Shown: positions 36,513 through 45,093 of the stretch, in pieces
Position numbering within the stretch: the stretch's first letter is position 1
How the letters are laid out: every line of letters begins with the position of its first letter
NCBI RefSeq assembly: GCF_010093345.1
Contig: NZ_PDWT01000002.1
Span: forward strand, 62,001-126,000
Length of the DNA stretch: 64,000 bases
Source of the DNA: Pseudoxanthomonas yeongjuensis
Lineage (GTDB): Bacteria; Pseudomonadota; Gammaproteobacteria; Xanthomonadales; Xanthomonadaceae
Direction of reading: 5' to 3'
Made by a program: the position numbers and the translations under genes
Notes under the pieces: model-generated
Told to the model about the DNA's origin: nothing
The model's input: the letters and a program-made list of their open reading frames with translations, nothing else
The model's database searches: none

Positions 36513-36716
36513 TTCAATGGACCTCGTTGATTTATGGTTATTAGCCAGCGCTGGGGCATGAAGCCGTTCGCAGCCGGTTTGTGAAGTATCCGTTAAACCG
36601 GTTCAATGCCCACTGAATATCAAACTTACCAGTACATAAATTAGCGCGAGGATCGCGGAACTTTTCCGTGGCTGGTTGTGCATTGAATTCCATGCGCCGG
36701 CAGGCGCGATCCAGAC

Positions 36717-37214
36717 TCAGGCGCCGCCGGCGAATCCGCACTGGCGCCACGCTTCGAACACGACCACGGCGATGCTGTTGGAAAGATTGAGGCTGCGGTT
36801 GTGCGGGCGCATCGGCAGGCGCAGGCATTGTTCCGGCGGCAGGCCTTGCAACACCTCGGCAGGCAGGCCGCGGGTTTCGGGGCCGAACAGCAGCGCATCG
36901 CCGGCCATATAGCGTGGCTGGTCGTAGCGCTGGCTGCCGCGGGTGCTGAGGGCGAACAGGCGTCGCGGCGCGATCGCGGCCAGGGCCGCTTCCAGCGAAG
37001 CGTGGACCTGCAACGCGGCGTACTCGTGGTAATCCAGGCCGGCGCGTCGTAGCTGCTTGTCCTGCAGGTCGAAGCCCAGGGGCTCGATCAGGTGCAGCCG
37101 CGCGCCGGTGTTGGCGCAGAGGCGGATCGCATTGCCGGTGTTCGGTGGAATCTCCGGCTGGTACAGCAGCACGTCGAGATCCAGTGCGCCGGGTGTCGCG
37201 GTGTCGATATCCAT
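36717..37214 (-). CDS. trmL: tRNA (cytidine(34)-2'-O)-methyltransferase TrmL
   Basis: The 165-residue SPOUT methyltransferase has LDVLLYQPEIPPNTGNAIRLCANTGA at the start and the knot motifs LLFGPETRGLP and LPMRPHNRSLNLSNSIAVVVFEAWRQ. TrmL methylates the wobble ribose of tRNA-Leu anticodons as a cytoplasmic dimer. Length is normal. Upstream of the neighbouring Ax21 gene (36513-36716) lies a 200-base AT-richer promoter region with palindromes CCAGCGCTGG and AACCGGTT. Confidence 0.93.
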   Translation of the reverse strand: MDIDTATPGALDLDVLLYQPEIPPNTGNAIRLCANTGARLHLIEPLGFDLQDKQLRRAGLDYHEYAALQVHASLEAALAAIAPRRLFALSTRGSQRYDQPRYMAGDALLFGPETRGLPAEVLQGLPPEQCLRLPMRPHNRSLNLSNSIAVVVFEAWRQCGFAGGA

Positions 37215-37322
37215 TGCACGGATTCTACGGGGCCGCTTTCAGTGTGCGTGCGGTCCGGCAATGGTTGCGGCGATGCTTGAAGCGTTTATTGCATTGAACG
37301 AAACGGTGCTTGCTTCAAGCGA

Positions 37323-37700
37323 TCAACGCGCAGCCAGCTGCTGGGCCAGGGTGGCTGCACCCACGGCGACGATCTGGATGTCTTCGAACGAGGGACGCAC
37401 GGTGACGACCGGCATGTCGACGACGCGGGCGGTGTTGTCGGCCAGGAAGAAGGCCAGGTCCGCGGCGGCCGGACGCACGGTCACGGTGGCCAGGTCGACG
37501 ATCTTGTGGGCCTGGAAGTAAGCGGCATCTTCAAGGGAAGGACGCACGGTCACGGCCGGCAGGTCGACGATGCTGTTCTGGGTCGGGGCGCTGGCGGCGG
37601 GTGCGAACGCGGTGTTGGAAGAGTGGGCAGCGACCAGCGAGCCGGCAACGATGGCGAACAGGGCGGCGGCGGACAGCGGGATCAGGGTCTTGGCGTTCAT
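37323..37700 (-). CDS. Small exported protein with three VTVRP repeats, unknown function
   Basis: The 125-residue protein has a signal peptide (LIPLSAAALFAIVAGSLVAA) and three repeats at about residues 44-62, 67-85 and 93-108, each of the form (I/V)VDxxxVTVRPxxxD followed in the first two by a pair of aromatic residues. I recognise no family name. The shorter start at 37700 is preferred over the long frame from 37787 because a promoter and operator-like sequence lie just upstream of 37700. The repeats suggest a binding or structural role; this is inference. Confidence 0.7.
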   Translation of the reverse strand: MNAKTLIPLSAAALFAIVAGSLVAAHSSNTAFAPAASAPTQNSIVDLPAVTVRPSLEDAAYFQAHKIVDLATVTVRPAAADLAFFLADNTARVVDMPVVTVRPSFEDIQIVAVGAATLAQQLAAR

Positions 37701-37732
37701 GGTGTAGGGCCTCTTTAGTGACGTTGTTGGGT

Positions 37733-37756
37733 GGTGTGGTAGTAAAGTAGTACACC
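37733..37756 (-). promoter_or_regulatory. Operator-like GGTG-N16-CACC palindrome
   Basis: GGTG (37733-37736) and CACC (37753-37756) are 16 bases apart, and the inner bases are partly symmetrical. The element overlaps the predicted -10 of the repeat-protein gene. From memory, a GntR/YtrA-type regulator of Xanthomonas uses a motif of this shape; no such regulator is seen in this window. Confidence 0.5.
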
Positions 37757-37772
37757 TAATCAGATCGGTCAA
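37744..37772 (-). promoter_or_regulatory. Sigma-70-type promoter
   Basis: On the minus strand TTGACC (37772-37767) and TACTTT (37749-37744) are 17 bases apart and face the 37323-37700 gene, about 45 bases upstream of its start. Confidence 0.6.
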
Positions 37773-37773
37773 G

Positions 37774-37796
37774 TGGAACTTGCACATCTAGTTCCA
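37774..37796. promoter_or_regulatory. Palindrome TGGAACT-N9-AGTTCCA
   Basis: Seven-base perfect arms around nine bases lie immediately upstream of the -35 box. This position suits an activator or an upstream repressor site. No matching regulator is identified. Confidence 0.45.
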
Positions 37797-38086
37797 AAAT
37801 TCAGTTTCCAGTCAGCTTTGCTTGCGGTTGGTTGGTTCTTGTTGGCTATGAAGCATGTGCCGTGCCAACTTCAACTATTTGATTTTTAAGAAAATAAAAG
37901 AATATTTCGGTGTCCGCAGTGTCCGTTCTGGGTGTCCGTCCGGCGGTTGATACGTACCAAGACGTCTGCACCTTCCGGTTGTGACTCCCTCTCACGAGCG
38001 AAGCGGAACCTCCCGGCCAGCCTTGTGGAGACAGGTTTGGGATGCGGTTCAGGCGGCGAGGGTTGAAACGCGGGCGCTTGCTGCGC
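37797..38086. other. Intergenic region with an AT-rich island
   Basis: About 290 bases without a supported gene. The segment near 37876-37910 is strongly AT-rich for this genome (runs of A and T), followed by repeated GTGTCCG words. An open frame on the minus strand across it has no family-like features. Confidence 0.5.
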
Positions 38087-38791
38087 TTACCAGGGCAAGG
38101 GTTGCCCTTGCCAGTCGAGAAAGCTCCCGGAGTCATCGGCCCGCAAGCCATCGATGACCTGCAGCAACCCGGCGACCGATTCGCGCGGCGTGAGCTGCGC
38201 ACTTGTTCCACCCATATCGGTGCGCACCCAGCCCGGATGCAGGGCTACGACCTTGATGCCGCGAACCTTCAGCGCTTGCGCCAGCAGCGAAGTCGCCATG
38301 TTCTGCGCGGCCTTGCCGATGGCGTAGCTCGGCGTGCGGAATTCCTGGCGCAAGCCGATCGAACCGATCTCGGAAGAAATGTTGACCACTGTGGCGCCAT
38401 CGGCAAGCTGCGGGAACAGCGCCTGCACCAGCAGGAACGGCCCCAGCGCATGGGTGCGGAAACTGGTTTCCAGGTCGCTGGCCTGCACCGTGCCGAAACG
38501 CTCCCCGCCGCGCAGGACGCCGGCGTTGTTGATCAGCAGGTCGAGCGGATGGCCGTCGGTCAGCAATGGGAGTTCGTGGACCAGGGCAGCGTGGCGTCCG
38601 GTTTCGGCCACGTCCAGCGGAGCTACCCGCAGGCAGCCGGGATACTCGCCTGCCAGGAGATTCAATGCGCTGGCCTTGCCGGGATGGCGGCAGGCGGCGA
38701 TGACCCGGTCGCCGCGCGCCAGCAGTTGCCTTGCGAACTCCAGGCCCAGGCCCCGGTTGGCCCCGGTCACCAGACAATAGCGTGTGGACAT
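38087..38791 (-). CDS. Short-chain dehydrogenase/reductase
   Basis: The 234-residue protein has the classical SDR signature: nucleotide-binding TGANRGLGLEF, NNAG in LLINNAGVL, catalytic Ser in VVNISSEIGS and YxxxK in SYAIGKAAQ. HPGWVRTDMGG follows. The NRGLGLE wording resembles the C-factor/CsgA-like branch (short oxidoreductases acting on carbonyl compounds). Cofactor preference and substrate are not evident. Confidence 0.88.
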   Translation of the reverse strand: MSTRYCLVTGANRGLGLEFARQLLARGDRVIAACRHPGKASALNLLAGEYPGCLRVAPLDVAETGRHAALVHELPLLTDGHPLDLLINNAGVLRGGERFGTVQASDLETSFRTHALGPFLLVQALFPQLADGATVVNISSEIGSIGLRQEFRTPSYAIGKAAQNMATSLLAQALKVRGIKVVALHPGWVRTDMGGTSAQLTPRESVAGLLQVIDGLRADDSGSFLDWQGQPLPW

Positions 38792-38931
38792 GCCCGCCTT
38801 CCTCCTGCACCCATGCCTTGTGGCCTAGTGTAAAGACCGGCGCTGGCCGCTAGCATCGGCGGTCAGCTGCCAGTTTCTATTGCAACTATCCGCTGCAACC
38901 ATTTCCCGCTGCAATTACAAAGGAGTGTCCG

Positions 38932-41799
38932 ATGATCTTTTCCACCAGCCCGCTGCGCCGTCCCCGCGCCGCCCTGCTCGCCGTCGCCCTGTCCACCGCC
39001 CTGGGCGGGCTGTACTTCGCGCCGGAATCGGTCCAGGCCAAGCCTGCCGTGGCGGGGGAAGTCGACATCGCCTACCAGGAATTCACCCTGCCCAATGGCC
39101 TGCGGGTGATCGTGCATACCGACCGCAAGGCGCCGATCGTGGCGGTCAACATCTGGTACCACGTCGGCAGCAAGGACGAGCCGGCCGGTCGCACCGGCTT
39201 CGCCCACCTGTTCGAACACCTGATGTTCAACGGGTCGGAAAACGCTCCGGGTGAATTCTTCAATCCGTTCAAGCAGGTCGGCGCCACCGGCCAGAACGGC
39301 ACCACCAATTCCGACCGCACCAACTATTTCGAGAACGTGCCGACCACGGCGCTGGACATGGCCCTGTGGATGGAATCGGACCGCATGGGCCACCTGCTCG
39401 GCGCGATCGACCAGAAGACCCTGGACGAACAGCGCGGCGTGGTCCAGAACGAGAAGCGCCAGGGCGAGAACGAGCCCTACGGCCAGGTCTTCGACGTGCT
39501 GGGCGAGAAGATGTACCCGGTCAGCCATCCCTACCACCACAGCACCATCGGCTCGATGGCCGACCTCAACGCGGCCTCGCTGGAGGACGTGAAGAACTGG
39601 TTCCGCACCTGGTACGGCCCCAACAACGCGGTGCTGGTGCTGGCCGGCGACATCGACCTGGCCACGGCCAAGGAAAAGGTCGCCAAGTACTTCGGCGACA
39701 TCCCGGCCACGCCGACCATGGCCCAGCCCAGGGTCGACGTCGCCGCGCATGACAAGGATTCGCGCTCGACCATGACCGACCAGGTGCCGCAGACGCGCAT
39801 CTACCGGGTCTGGAACGTGGCCGAATACGGCCAGCCGGACCTGGACGAACTGCAGCTGTTCTCGCAGGTGCTCGGCGGCAGCAAGAGTTCGCGCCTGGAT
39901 ACGCGCCTGCTGCACCAGGACAAGCTGGTGGACAGCGTCAGCACCGGTGCGTTCGGCGCGCAGCTGGGCTCGATCTTCTTCCTGATGGCCGACGTCAAGC
40001 AGGGTGTGGACCCGGCCAAGGTCGAGGCGGTGATCGATGAGGAGCTGAAGCGGCTGTTGAAGGACGGTCCGACCGCGACCGAAGTCGCCCAGGCGCGGAC
40101 CGTGTTCAAGGCCGGCTTCGTGCGCGGCGTCGAACGCATCGGCGGTTTCGGCGGCAAGGCCGACGTGCTGGCCGAGTGCGCGGTGTTCACCGGCGACGCC
40201 GGCTGCTTCCGCGACAGCCTCGAGACCTTGAACAACGCCACCGCGCAGAGCATCCGCGCCGCCGGCGATCGCTGGCTGAGCAGGGGCAGCCACACCCTGG
40301 TGGTGACCCCGGGCCCGCGCGTGGCGCTGGCCGAAGACCCGGCGGTGACCCCGGCCCCGTTGACCCTGCCGGCCGTGGACCCGAAGTACACCACCACGCC
40401 CGGCGTCGACCGCAAGACCGGCATCCCCAGCACCGACAGCTATCCGCAGCTGGTCTTCCCGGAACTGCAGCGGGCCAAATTGAAGAATGGCTCGACCGTG
40501 GTCCTGGCCGAGCGCCACGACATCCCGGTGGTCCAGGTGAGCTACGAGTTCAACGGCGGCTACAGCGCCGATGCCGGCCACAAGCTGGGCACCTCGAGTT
40601 TCGCCATGGGCATGCTGGACGAAGGCGCGGGCGACCTGGATTCGCTGGCGTTCGGCAACCGCGCCGAATCGCTGGGCGCCAACCTCTCTGCCGGCGCTTC
40701 GCTGGACGGCAGCAACGCCTACCTGTCGGCGCTGAAGGAAAACCTGGATCCCTCGCTGGCGCTGTATGCGCAGATGCTGCGCCATCCACGGTTCGAGCAG
40801 AAGGAAATCGACCGGATCAAGGCCAGCTGGATCGCCGGCATCGGCCAGGAAAAGGCCCAGCCCAACGGCGCCGCGCTGCGCGTTCTGCCGCCGCTGCTGT
40901 ACGGCGTCGGCCACCCGTACGCGATGCCCTTCAGCGGCAGCGGCACCGAGGCCTCGATCGGTTCGCTGGACCGCGAAGACCTGGTCGCCTTCCAGAAGGC
41001 CTGGGTGCGTCCCGAGAACGCCACCGTGATCGTCGTCGGCGACACTACCCTGAAGGAAATCGTGCCGCTGCTGGACAAGCACTTCGGCGACTGGAAGGGC
41101 GAAGGCCAGGCACCGGCGGTGCCGGCGGTCAGCGACGTCGCGCGTCCGGCCGGGACCCGCGTGTACCTGATCGACCAGCCGGGCGCGGTGCAGGCGAACA
41201 TCTTCGCCGGCGAAGTGGTGCCTTCCAGCAAGGATCCGGGCGCGGTCCGCTTCGACATCGCCAATGCGGTGATCGGCGGCGACTTCACCTCGCGCCTCAA
41301 CATGAACCTGCGCGAAGACAAGCACTGGTCGTACGGCGCGCGCAGCAGCACGCCCAGCGCCCTGGGCCAGCGTCCGTGGATCGCGTCGGCGCCGGTGCAG
41401 ATCGACAAGACCGCCGAATCGATCGCCGAGATGCGGCGCGAGATCAACGAGTACTTCACCGGCAAGGTGCCGCCCACCCAGGCCGAGGTCGCACGCATGC
41501 AGGCGATCCAGATCCGTGGGCTGCCGGGTTCGTTCGAGACCGCAGCCTCGGTACTCGGCACCATCGGCGGCATCGTCCGTTACGACCGTCCGGACGACTA
41601 CGTGTTCAAGCGCAAGGCCGAGATCGAAAGCCTGACCCCCGAACAGGTCAAGGCCGCGGCCGCGACCGTCGATCCGAAGGCGTTGACCTGGGTGGTGGTC
41701 GGCGACCTCAAGCAGATCGAGGCGCCGATCCGCGCCCTGGACCTGGGCGAAGTCAGCATCGTCGATGCCGACGGCAAGCCGGTGGCGGGCGCGAAGTAA
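38932..41799 (+). CDS. M16 family zinc metallopeptidase, exported
   Basis: The 955-residue precursor has a signal peptide (residues about 1-36) and two M16 halves. The first has the inverted zinc motif HLFEH at residues 92-96 with downstream Glu (NEKRQGENEP); the second is catalytically silent but carries the R/Y substrate-clamp region (LNMNLREDKHWSYGARS). Such pitrilysin-like enzymes degrade peptides in the periplasm. Length is typical for fused two-unit bacterial M16 proteins. Confidence 0.92.
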   Translation: MIFSTSPLRRPRAALLAVALSTALGGLYFAPESVQAKPAVAGEVDIAYQEFTLPNGLRVIVHTDRKAPIVAVNIWYHVGSKDEPAGRTGFAHLFEHLMFNGSENAPGEFFNPFKQVGATGQNGTTNSDRTNYFENVPTTALDMALWMESDRMGHLLGAIDQKTLDEQRGVVQNEKRQGENEPYGQVFDVLGEKMYPVSHPYHHSTIGSMADLNAASLEDVKNWFRTWYGPNNAVLVLAGDIDLATAKEKVAKYFGDIPATPTMAQPRVDVAAHDKDSRSTMTDQVPQTRIYRVWNVAEYGQPDLDELQLFSQVLGGSKSSRLDTRLLHQDKLVDSVSTGAFGAQLGSIFFLMADVKQGVDPAKVEAVIDEELKRLLKDGPTATEVAQARTVFKAGFVRGVERIGGFGGKADVLAECAVFTGDAGCFRDSLETLNNATAQSIRAAGDRWLSRGSHTLVVTPGPRVALAEDPAVTPAPLTLPAVDPKYTTTPGVDRKTGIPSTDSYPQLVFPELQRAKLKNGSTVVLAERHDIPVVQVSYEFNGGYSADAGHKLGTSSFAMGMLDEGAGDLDSLAFGNRAESLGANLSAGASLDGSNAYLSALKENLDPSLALYAQMLRHPRFEQKEIDRIKASWIAGIGQEKAQPNGAALRVLPPLLYGVGHPYAMPFSGSGTEASIGSLDREDLVAFQKAWVRPENATVIVVGDTTLKEIVPLLDKHFGDWKGEGQAPAVPAVSDVARPAGTRVYLIDQPGAVQANIFAGEVVPSSKDPGAVRFDIANAVIGGDFTSRLNMNLREDKHWSYGARSSTPSALGQRPWIASAPVQIDKTAESIAEMRREINEYFTGKVPPTQAEVARMQAIQIRGLPGSFETAASVLGTIGGIVRYDRPDDYVFKRKAEIESLTPEQVKAAAATVDPKALTWVVVGDLKQIEAPIRALDLGEVSIVDADGKPVAGAK

Positions 41800-41967
41800 G
41801 CCCGCCGCCCGTTCGATTGCACGCGAAGCCTGCCAGGATCCCGACAAGCTTCGCATTTCATGACGAGGCGTATGACTCATAGCTTCGCCCGGCGTGCTTT
41901 CCGCCAAGTTCAGACGCGGCGGGACATAATCCGCTGCGTTTCGTCCCCGCCTACAAGGATCCAGTCC

Positions 41968-42288
41968 ATGCGCTTGCCCCTGATGACCGCCGCCGCCGTC
42001 CTCGCCGTTTCCGGTTGCACCTGGGTGCACATGGCGCCGGGTGCCAGCGCGGTGCGGGTGATCGCCGCGGGTGCGGCCCCCGCCGACTGCGAGAAGCGCG
42101 GCGAGGTCTCGGTGGCGGTCAAGAACAACGTGGCTTTCTACGAGCGCAATGAGCTGCGTGTGCGCGATGAGCTGGAAACCCTGGCCCGCAACGAGGCCCC
42201 GGGCATCCAGGCCAATACCGTGCAGCCGCTGGGCGATCCGAGCGGCGGCGAGCAGCGTTTCGCGGCGTATCGCTGCCCTGGGCGCTGA
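41968..42288 (+). CDS. DUF4156-type lipoprotein
   Basis: The 106-residue protein has a lipobox (AVLAVSGCTWV), then DCEKRGEVSVAVKNNVAFYERNELRVRDELETLARNEA-type sequence, as in DUF4156 lipoproteins, with two Cys (DCEKRG and YRCPGR) that could form a disulfide. Function is unknown; these are envelope proteins. An upstream in-frame Met gives a longer frame without a signal, so ATG 41968 is chosen. Confidence 0.75.
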   Translation: MRLPLMTAAAVLAVSGCTWVHMAPGASAVRVIAAGAAPADCEKRGEVSVAVKNNVAFYERNELRVRDELETLARNEAPGIQANTVQPLGDPSGGEQRFAAYRCPGR

Positions 42289-42525
42289 GTTTTGCCCCCC
42301 CTTGCATAGCAGGGGAGCTCGAAGCCGCCTCAAGCGGCTGAGGGGGCGGGGTCGCTCTTGATCTTCATTTGCTTCCTTCCCGGCTCTCGGAATCCCCCCA
42401 AAACCACCCCTTCCAGCCTCACCGACCCGCTGCGCGGGCAACGGCGGGACCCAACGTAAAGATGCGGTGAAGGCCCGAAGCCGGTAATCTTGTCGCCCCT
42501 CCGGCCAGCCTTGGCGCTCACCTAG
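42289..42525. other. Intergenic region upstream of oleA, hairpin-rich
   Basis: No gene was seen. The first 60 bases have CCCCTTGCATAGCAGGGG-type and CCGCCTCAAGCGG-type inverted repeats, followed by GCTCTTGATCTTC. The same kind of element (CCCTTGCGAACAGGGG..., GCTCTTGATTTTG) occurs after oleC. The oleA promoter should lie between about 42400 and 42500. Confidence 0.5.
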
Positions 42526-43542
42526 ATGCTCTTCCAGAACGTCTCCATCGCGGGACTGGCGCATATCGATGCGCCGCATACCCTGACCTCCAAAGCCATC
42601 AACGAACAGTTGAAGCCCACCCTGGACCGTCTCGGCATCCGTACCGACGTTCTCGGCGACATCGCCGGCATCCACGCGCGCCGCCTGTGGGACGACGAGC
42701 AGCAAGCCTCCGACGTGGCCACCTTGGCCGCGCGCCTGGCCATGGAGGACGCCGGCATCACCGCCGACCAGGTCGGGCTGCTGGTCAACACCTCGGTCAG
42801 CCGCGATTACCTGGAGCCGTCCACCGCCAGCATCGTGTCCGGCAACCTGGGCATGGGCGAGGACTGCCAGAACTTCGACGTCGCCAACGCCTGCCTGGCC
42901 TTCATCAACGGCATGGACATCGCCGCGCGCATGCTCGAGCGTGGCGAGATCGACTACGCCCTGGTCGTGGATGGCGAGACCGCCAACCTCGCCTACAAGA
43001 TGACCCTGGAGCGCATGCTGTCGCCGGACGTCACCGAGGCGCAGTTCCGCAACGAGCTGGCCACCCTGACCCTGGGTTGCGGCGCTGCGGCCATGGTCAT
43101 GTCGCGCAGCGACCTGACTCCCGACGCGCCGCGCTACAAGGGCGGCGTGACCAAGGCGGCGACGCAGTGGAACCATCTGTGCCGCGGCAACCTGGACCGC
43201 ATGGTCACCGATACCCGCATGCTGCTGATCGAAGGCCTGAAGCTGGCGCAGAAGACCTTCGTCGCGGCCAAGATCGCACTGGGCTGGGCGGTGGACGAAC
43301 TGGACCAGTTCGTCATCCACCAGGTCAGTCAGCCGCACACCGCGGCCTTCATCAAGGCCTTCGGCATCGACCCGAAGAAAGTGCTGACCATCTTCGGCGA
43401 ACACGGCAACATCGGCCCGGCCAGCGTGCCGATCGTGTTGAGCAAGCTCAAGCAGCTGGGTCGCCTGAAGAAGGGCGACCGCATCGCCCTGCTCGGCATC
43501 GGCTCCGGCCTGAACTGCTCGATGGCCGAAGTCGTCTGGTAA
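42526..43542 (+). CDS. oleA: OleA, acyl-CoA condensing thiolase-superfamily enzyme
   Basis: The 338-residue protein has a FabH-like fold with the OleA-type triad: Cys123 in VANACLAF, His265 in FVIHQVSQPH and Asn295 in GEHGNIGPAS. It starts MLFQNVSIAGLAHIDAP. OleA joins two long-chain acyl-CoAs head to head to a 2-alkyl-3-ketoacid, the first step of long-chain olefin synthesis described in Xanthomonas and Shewanella. The presence of oleB, oleC and oleD downstream makes the OleA call much stronger than a generic KAS III label. Confidence 0.93.
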   Translation: MLFQNVSIAGLAHIDAPHTLTSKAINEQLKPTLDRLGIRTDVLGDIAGIHARRLWDDEQQASDVATLAARLAMEDAGITADQVGLLVNTSVSRDYLEPSTASIVSGNLGMGEDCQNFDVANACLAFINGMDIAARMLERGEIDYALVVDGETANLAYKMTLERMLSPDVTEAQFRNELATLTLGCGAAAMVMSRSDLTPDAPRYKGGVTKAATQWNHLCRGNLDRMVTDTRMLLIEGLKLAQKTFVAAKIALGWAVDELDQFVIHQVSQPHTAAFIKAFGIDPKKVLTIFGEHGNIGPASVPIVLSKLKQLGRLKKGDRIALLGIGSGLNCSMAEVVW

Positions 43543-43607
43543 GCAGGCGGGCGAAAGTTTCCAGGGGCCGGTTCGCCGGCCCTTTTCATTACAGGTGGCG
43601 GTACCCG

Positions 43608-44498
43608 ATGAATCTTCCCGGCTATCCCTTCACGCCCAAGCAGTTCGAAGTTCGTCCCGGCCTGTCGCTGAGCTACCTGGACGAAGGCCCGCAGGATGGC
43701 GAAGTGGTGGTGATGCTGCACGGCAATCCGTCGTGGAGCTATTACTGGCGCAATCTGGTCTCCGGGCTTTCCGATAAATACCGCTGCATCGTGCCCGACC
43801 ACATCGGCATGGGCTTCTCGGCCAAGCCCGGCGACCGCGACTACGACTACACCCTGCAATCGCGCGTCGACGACTTGGCCGCGCTGCTCGGGCACCTCGG
43901 CATCGACGGCCCGGTGACCCTGGCGGTGCATGATTGGGGCGGCATGATCGGCTTCGGCTGGGCGCTGTCGCATGCGGCGCAGGTGAAGCGCCTGGTCATC
44001 ACCAACACCGCCGCCTTCCCGTTGCCGTCGGCGAAGAAGATGCCGTGGCAGTTGTCGCTGGGCCGCGACTCGAAGCTCGGTGCCTTTCTCATCCGCGCAT
44101 TCAACGCCTTCTCCGGCGGGGCTTCGTACCTCGGCGTGGAGAAGAAGATGCCCGCCGACGTGCGCCGCGCCTACGTGTCGCCGTACGACGGCTGGGCCAA
44201 CCGCATCAGCACCTTGCGCTTCATGCAGGACATCCCGTTGCATCCGGGCGACAAGGCCTGGGCGCTGGTCGAATCGGCCGGGCAGAAGTTGCCGCAGTTC
44301 GCCGACCGCCCGACCTTCATCGGCTGGGGACTGAAGGATTTCGTGTTCGACCAGCACTTCCTCGCCGGCTTCACCCGTGCATTGCCGCAAGCCGAAGTCA
44401 CCGCATTCGAAGACGCCGGCCATTACGTGCTGGAAGACAAGGCCGCCGAACTGGTGCCGGCGATCCGCGCGTTCCTCGACCGCAATCCGCTTGCCTGA
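43608..44498 (+). CDS. oleB: OleB, beta-lactone decarboxylase
   Basis: The 296-residue alpha/beta hydrolase has the haloalkane-dehalogenase layout: MLHGNPSWSYYWRNL (oxyanion), nucleophile Asp109 in VHDWGGMIG, a helical cap and general base His272 in DAGHYVLED. OleB opens the cis-beta-lactone made by OleC and releases carbon dioxide and the alkene. It follows oleA after 65 bases, probably on one transcript. A long hairpin follows its stop. Confidence 0.92.
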   Translation: MNLPGYPFTPKQFEVRPGLSLSYLDEGPQDGEVVVMLHGNPSWSYYWRNLVSGLSDKYRCIVPDHIGMGFSAKPGDRDYDYTLQSRVDDLAALLGHLGIDGPVTLAVHDWGGMIGFGWALSHAAQVKRLVITNTAAFPLPSAKKMPWQLSLGRDSKLGAFLIRAFNAFSGGASYLGVEKKMPADVRRAYVSPYDGWANRISTLRFMQDIPLHPGDKAWALVESAGQKLPQFADRPTFIGWGLKDFVFDQHFLAGFTRALPQAEVTAFEDAGHYVLEDKAAELVPAIRAFLDRNPLA

Positions 44499-44507
44499 TC
44501 CTGCTTT

Positions 44508-44646
44508 GTCCCCCAAAGGGGCTTCACTTCGGGGCGTAGAGCGTAGAGCCGAGCTTGCTCGGCTGCTCCTGGTTTTTTCTGGCATTCAATCAAAAGCAGC
44601 CGAGCAAGCTCGGCTCTACGCCCCGGGGGAAGTCCCTTCGGGGGAC
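44508..44646. repeat. Nested long hairpin, GTAGAGCCGAGC type
   Basis: Inner arms 44543-44566 and 44596-44619 are perfect 24-bp reverse complements. Outer arms TGTCCCCC(A/G)AAGGG at 44508-44521 and 44633-44646 and an intermediate GGGGCGTAG/CTACGCCCC pair also match. The right side covers the 3' end of the YkgJ-type gene. Confidence 0.9.
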
Positions 44647-45005
44647 AAGATCGCGGGCATCGTCACTGGCCAATCCAGCGGCGATAGCGGCGCCAAACCA
44701 TGGGCTTGCCGCGCGCGGTCGCACTGCGGGCTGGGAGAACCGTTTTCCCATGCCGCCTTCAGTTCCCGGCAAGGCGAAGGCCGTTGCGCGTAGATCGAGC
44801 ATCCGCCGGCCTGGCCGACTTCGCCGATCAGGGCGATGCAATGCGGACGCGCCTGCCAGGTGCCGCGCATGGCCAGCAGGTGCGGTCCGCAGGGTTCGGT
44901 GAGCTCGACCGGCGTGATTCCACCCAGCGCAGGATCGGCTTCCGACCAGTGCAGGCTGACACGGTAGTGCGCGCAACAGGCGCCGCAGGCAAGGCAGGGA
45001 TGCAT
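44616..45005 (-). CDS. YkgJ-type cysteine cluster protein
   Basis: The 129-residue protein has the zinc/iron-chelating CxxCxxC arrangement: HPCLACGACCAHYRVSLHW and GGCSIYAQRPSPCREL. YkgJ proteins (UPF0153) are thought to bind metal through these Cys. I took the Met right before HPCLAC as start; a Met at 45041 is possible. The last eight or nine residues and the stop are encoded by the hairpin repeat. It lies in reverse orientation between oleB and oleC, 88 bases from the divergent oleC start. Confidence 0.8.
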   Translation of the reverse strand: MHPCLACGACCAHYRVSLHWSEADPALGGITPVELTEPCGPHLLAMRGTWQARPHCIALIGEVGQAGGCSIYAQRPSPCRELKAAWENGSPSPQCDRARQAHGLAPLSPLDWPVTMPAILSPEGTSPGA

Positions 45006-45093
45006 CGGAGGCAACACGCGGGAATCGGATCGGTGCGGCATTCTGCGGCTTGTATCGGCTGACGCAAGCATCGCTTGCGGCGACAATGCGGAG

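Noticed and set aside
37846-38211. A 121-codon minus-strand frame across the AT-rich island
   Set aside because: It overlaps the SDR 3' region, has no family-like features, and its GTGTCCG-derived codons look like intergenic repeats.
38863-43404. A 1513-codon open frame on the minus strand
   Set aside because: It lies antisense to the M16 peptidase, DUF4156 and oleA genes, which have clear families; its translation is Arg/Gly/Ala/His-rich without motifs, as expected of a high-GC shadow frame.
42526-43542. A plain fatty-acid KAS III (FabH) gene
   Set aside because: Adjacent oleB, oleC and oleD and the OleA-like sequence make olefin/beta-lactone synthesis far more likely.
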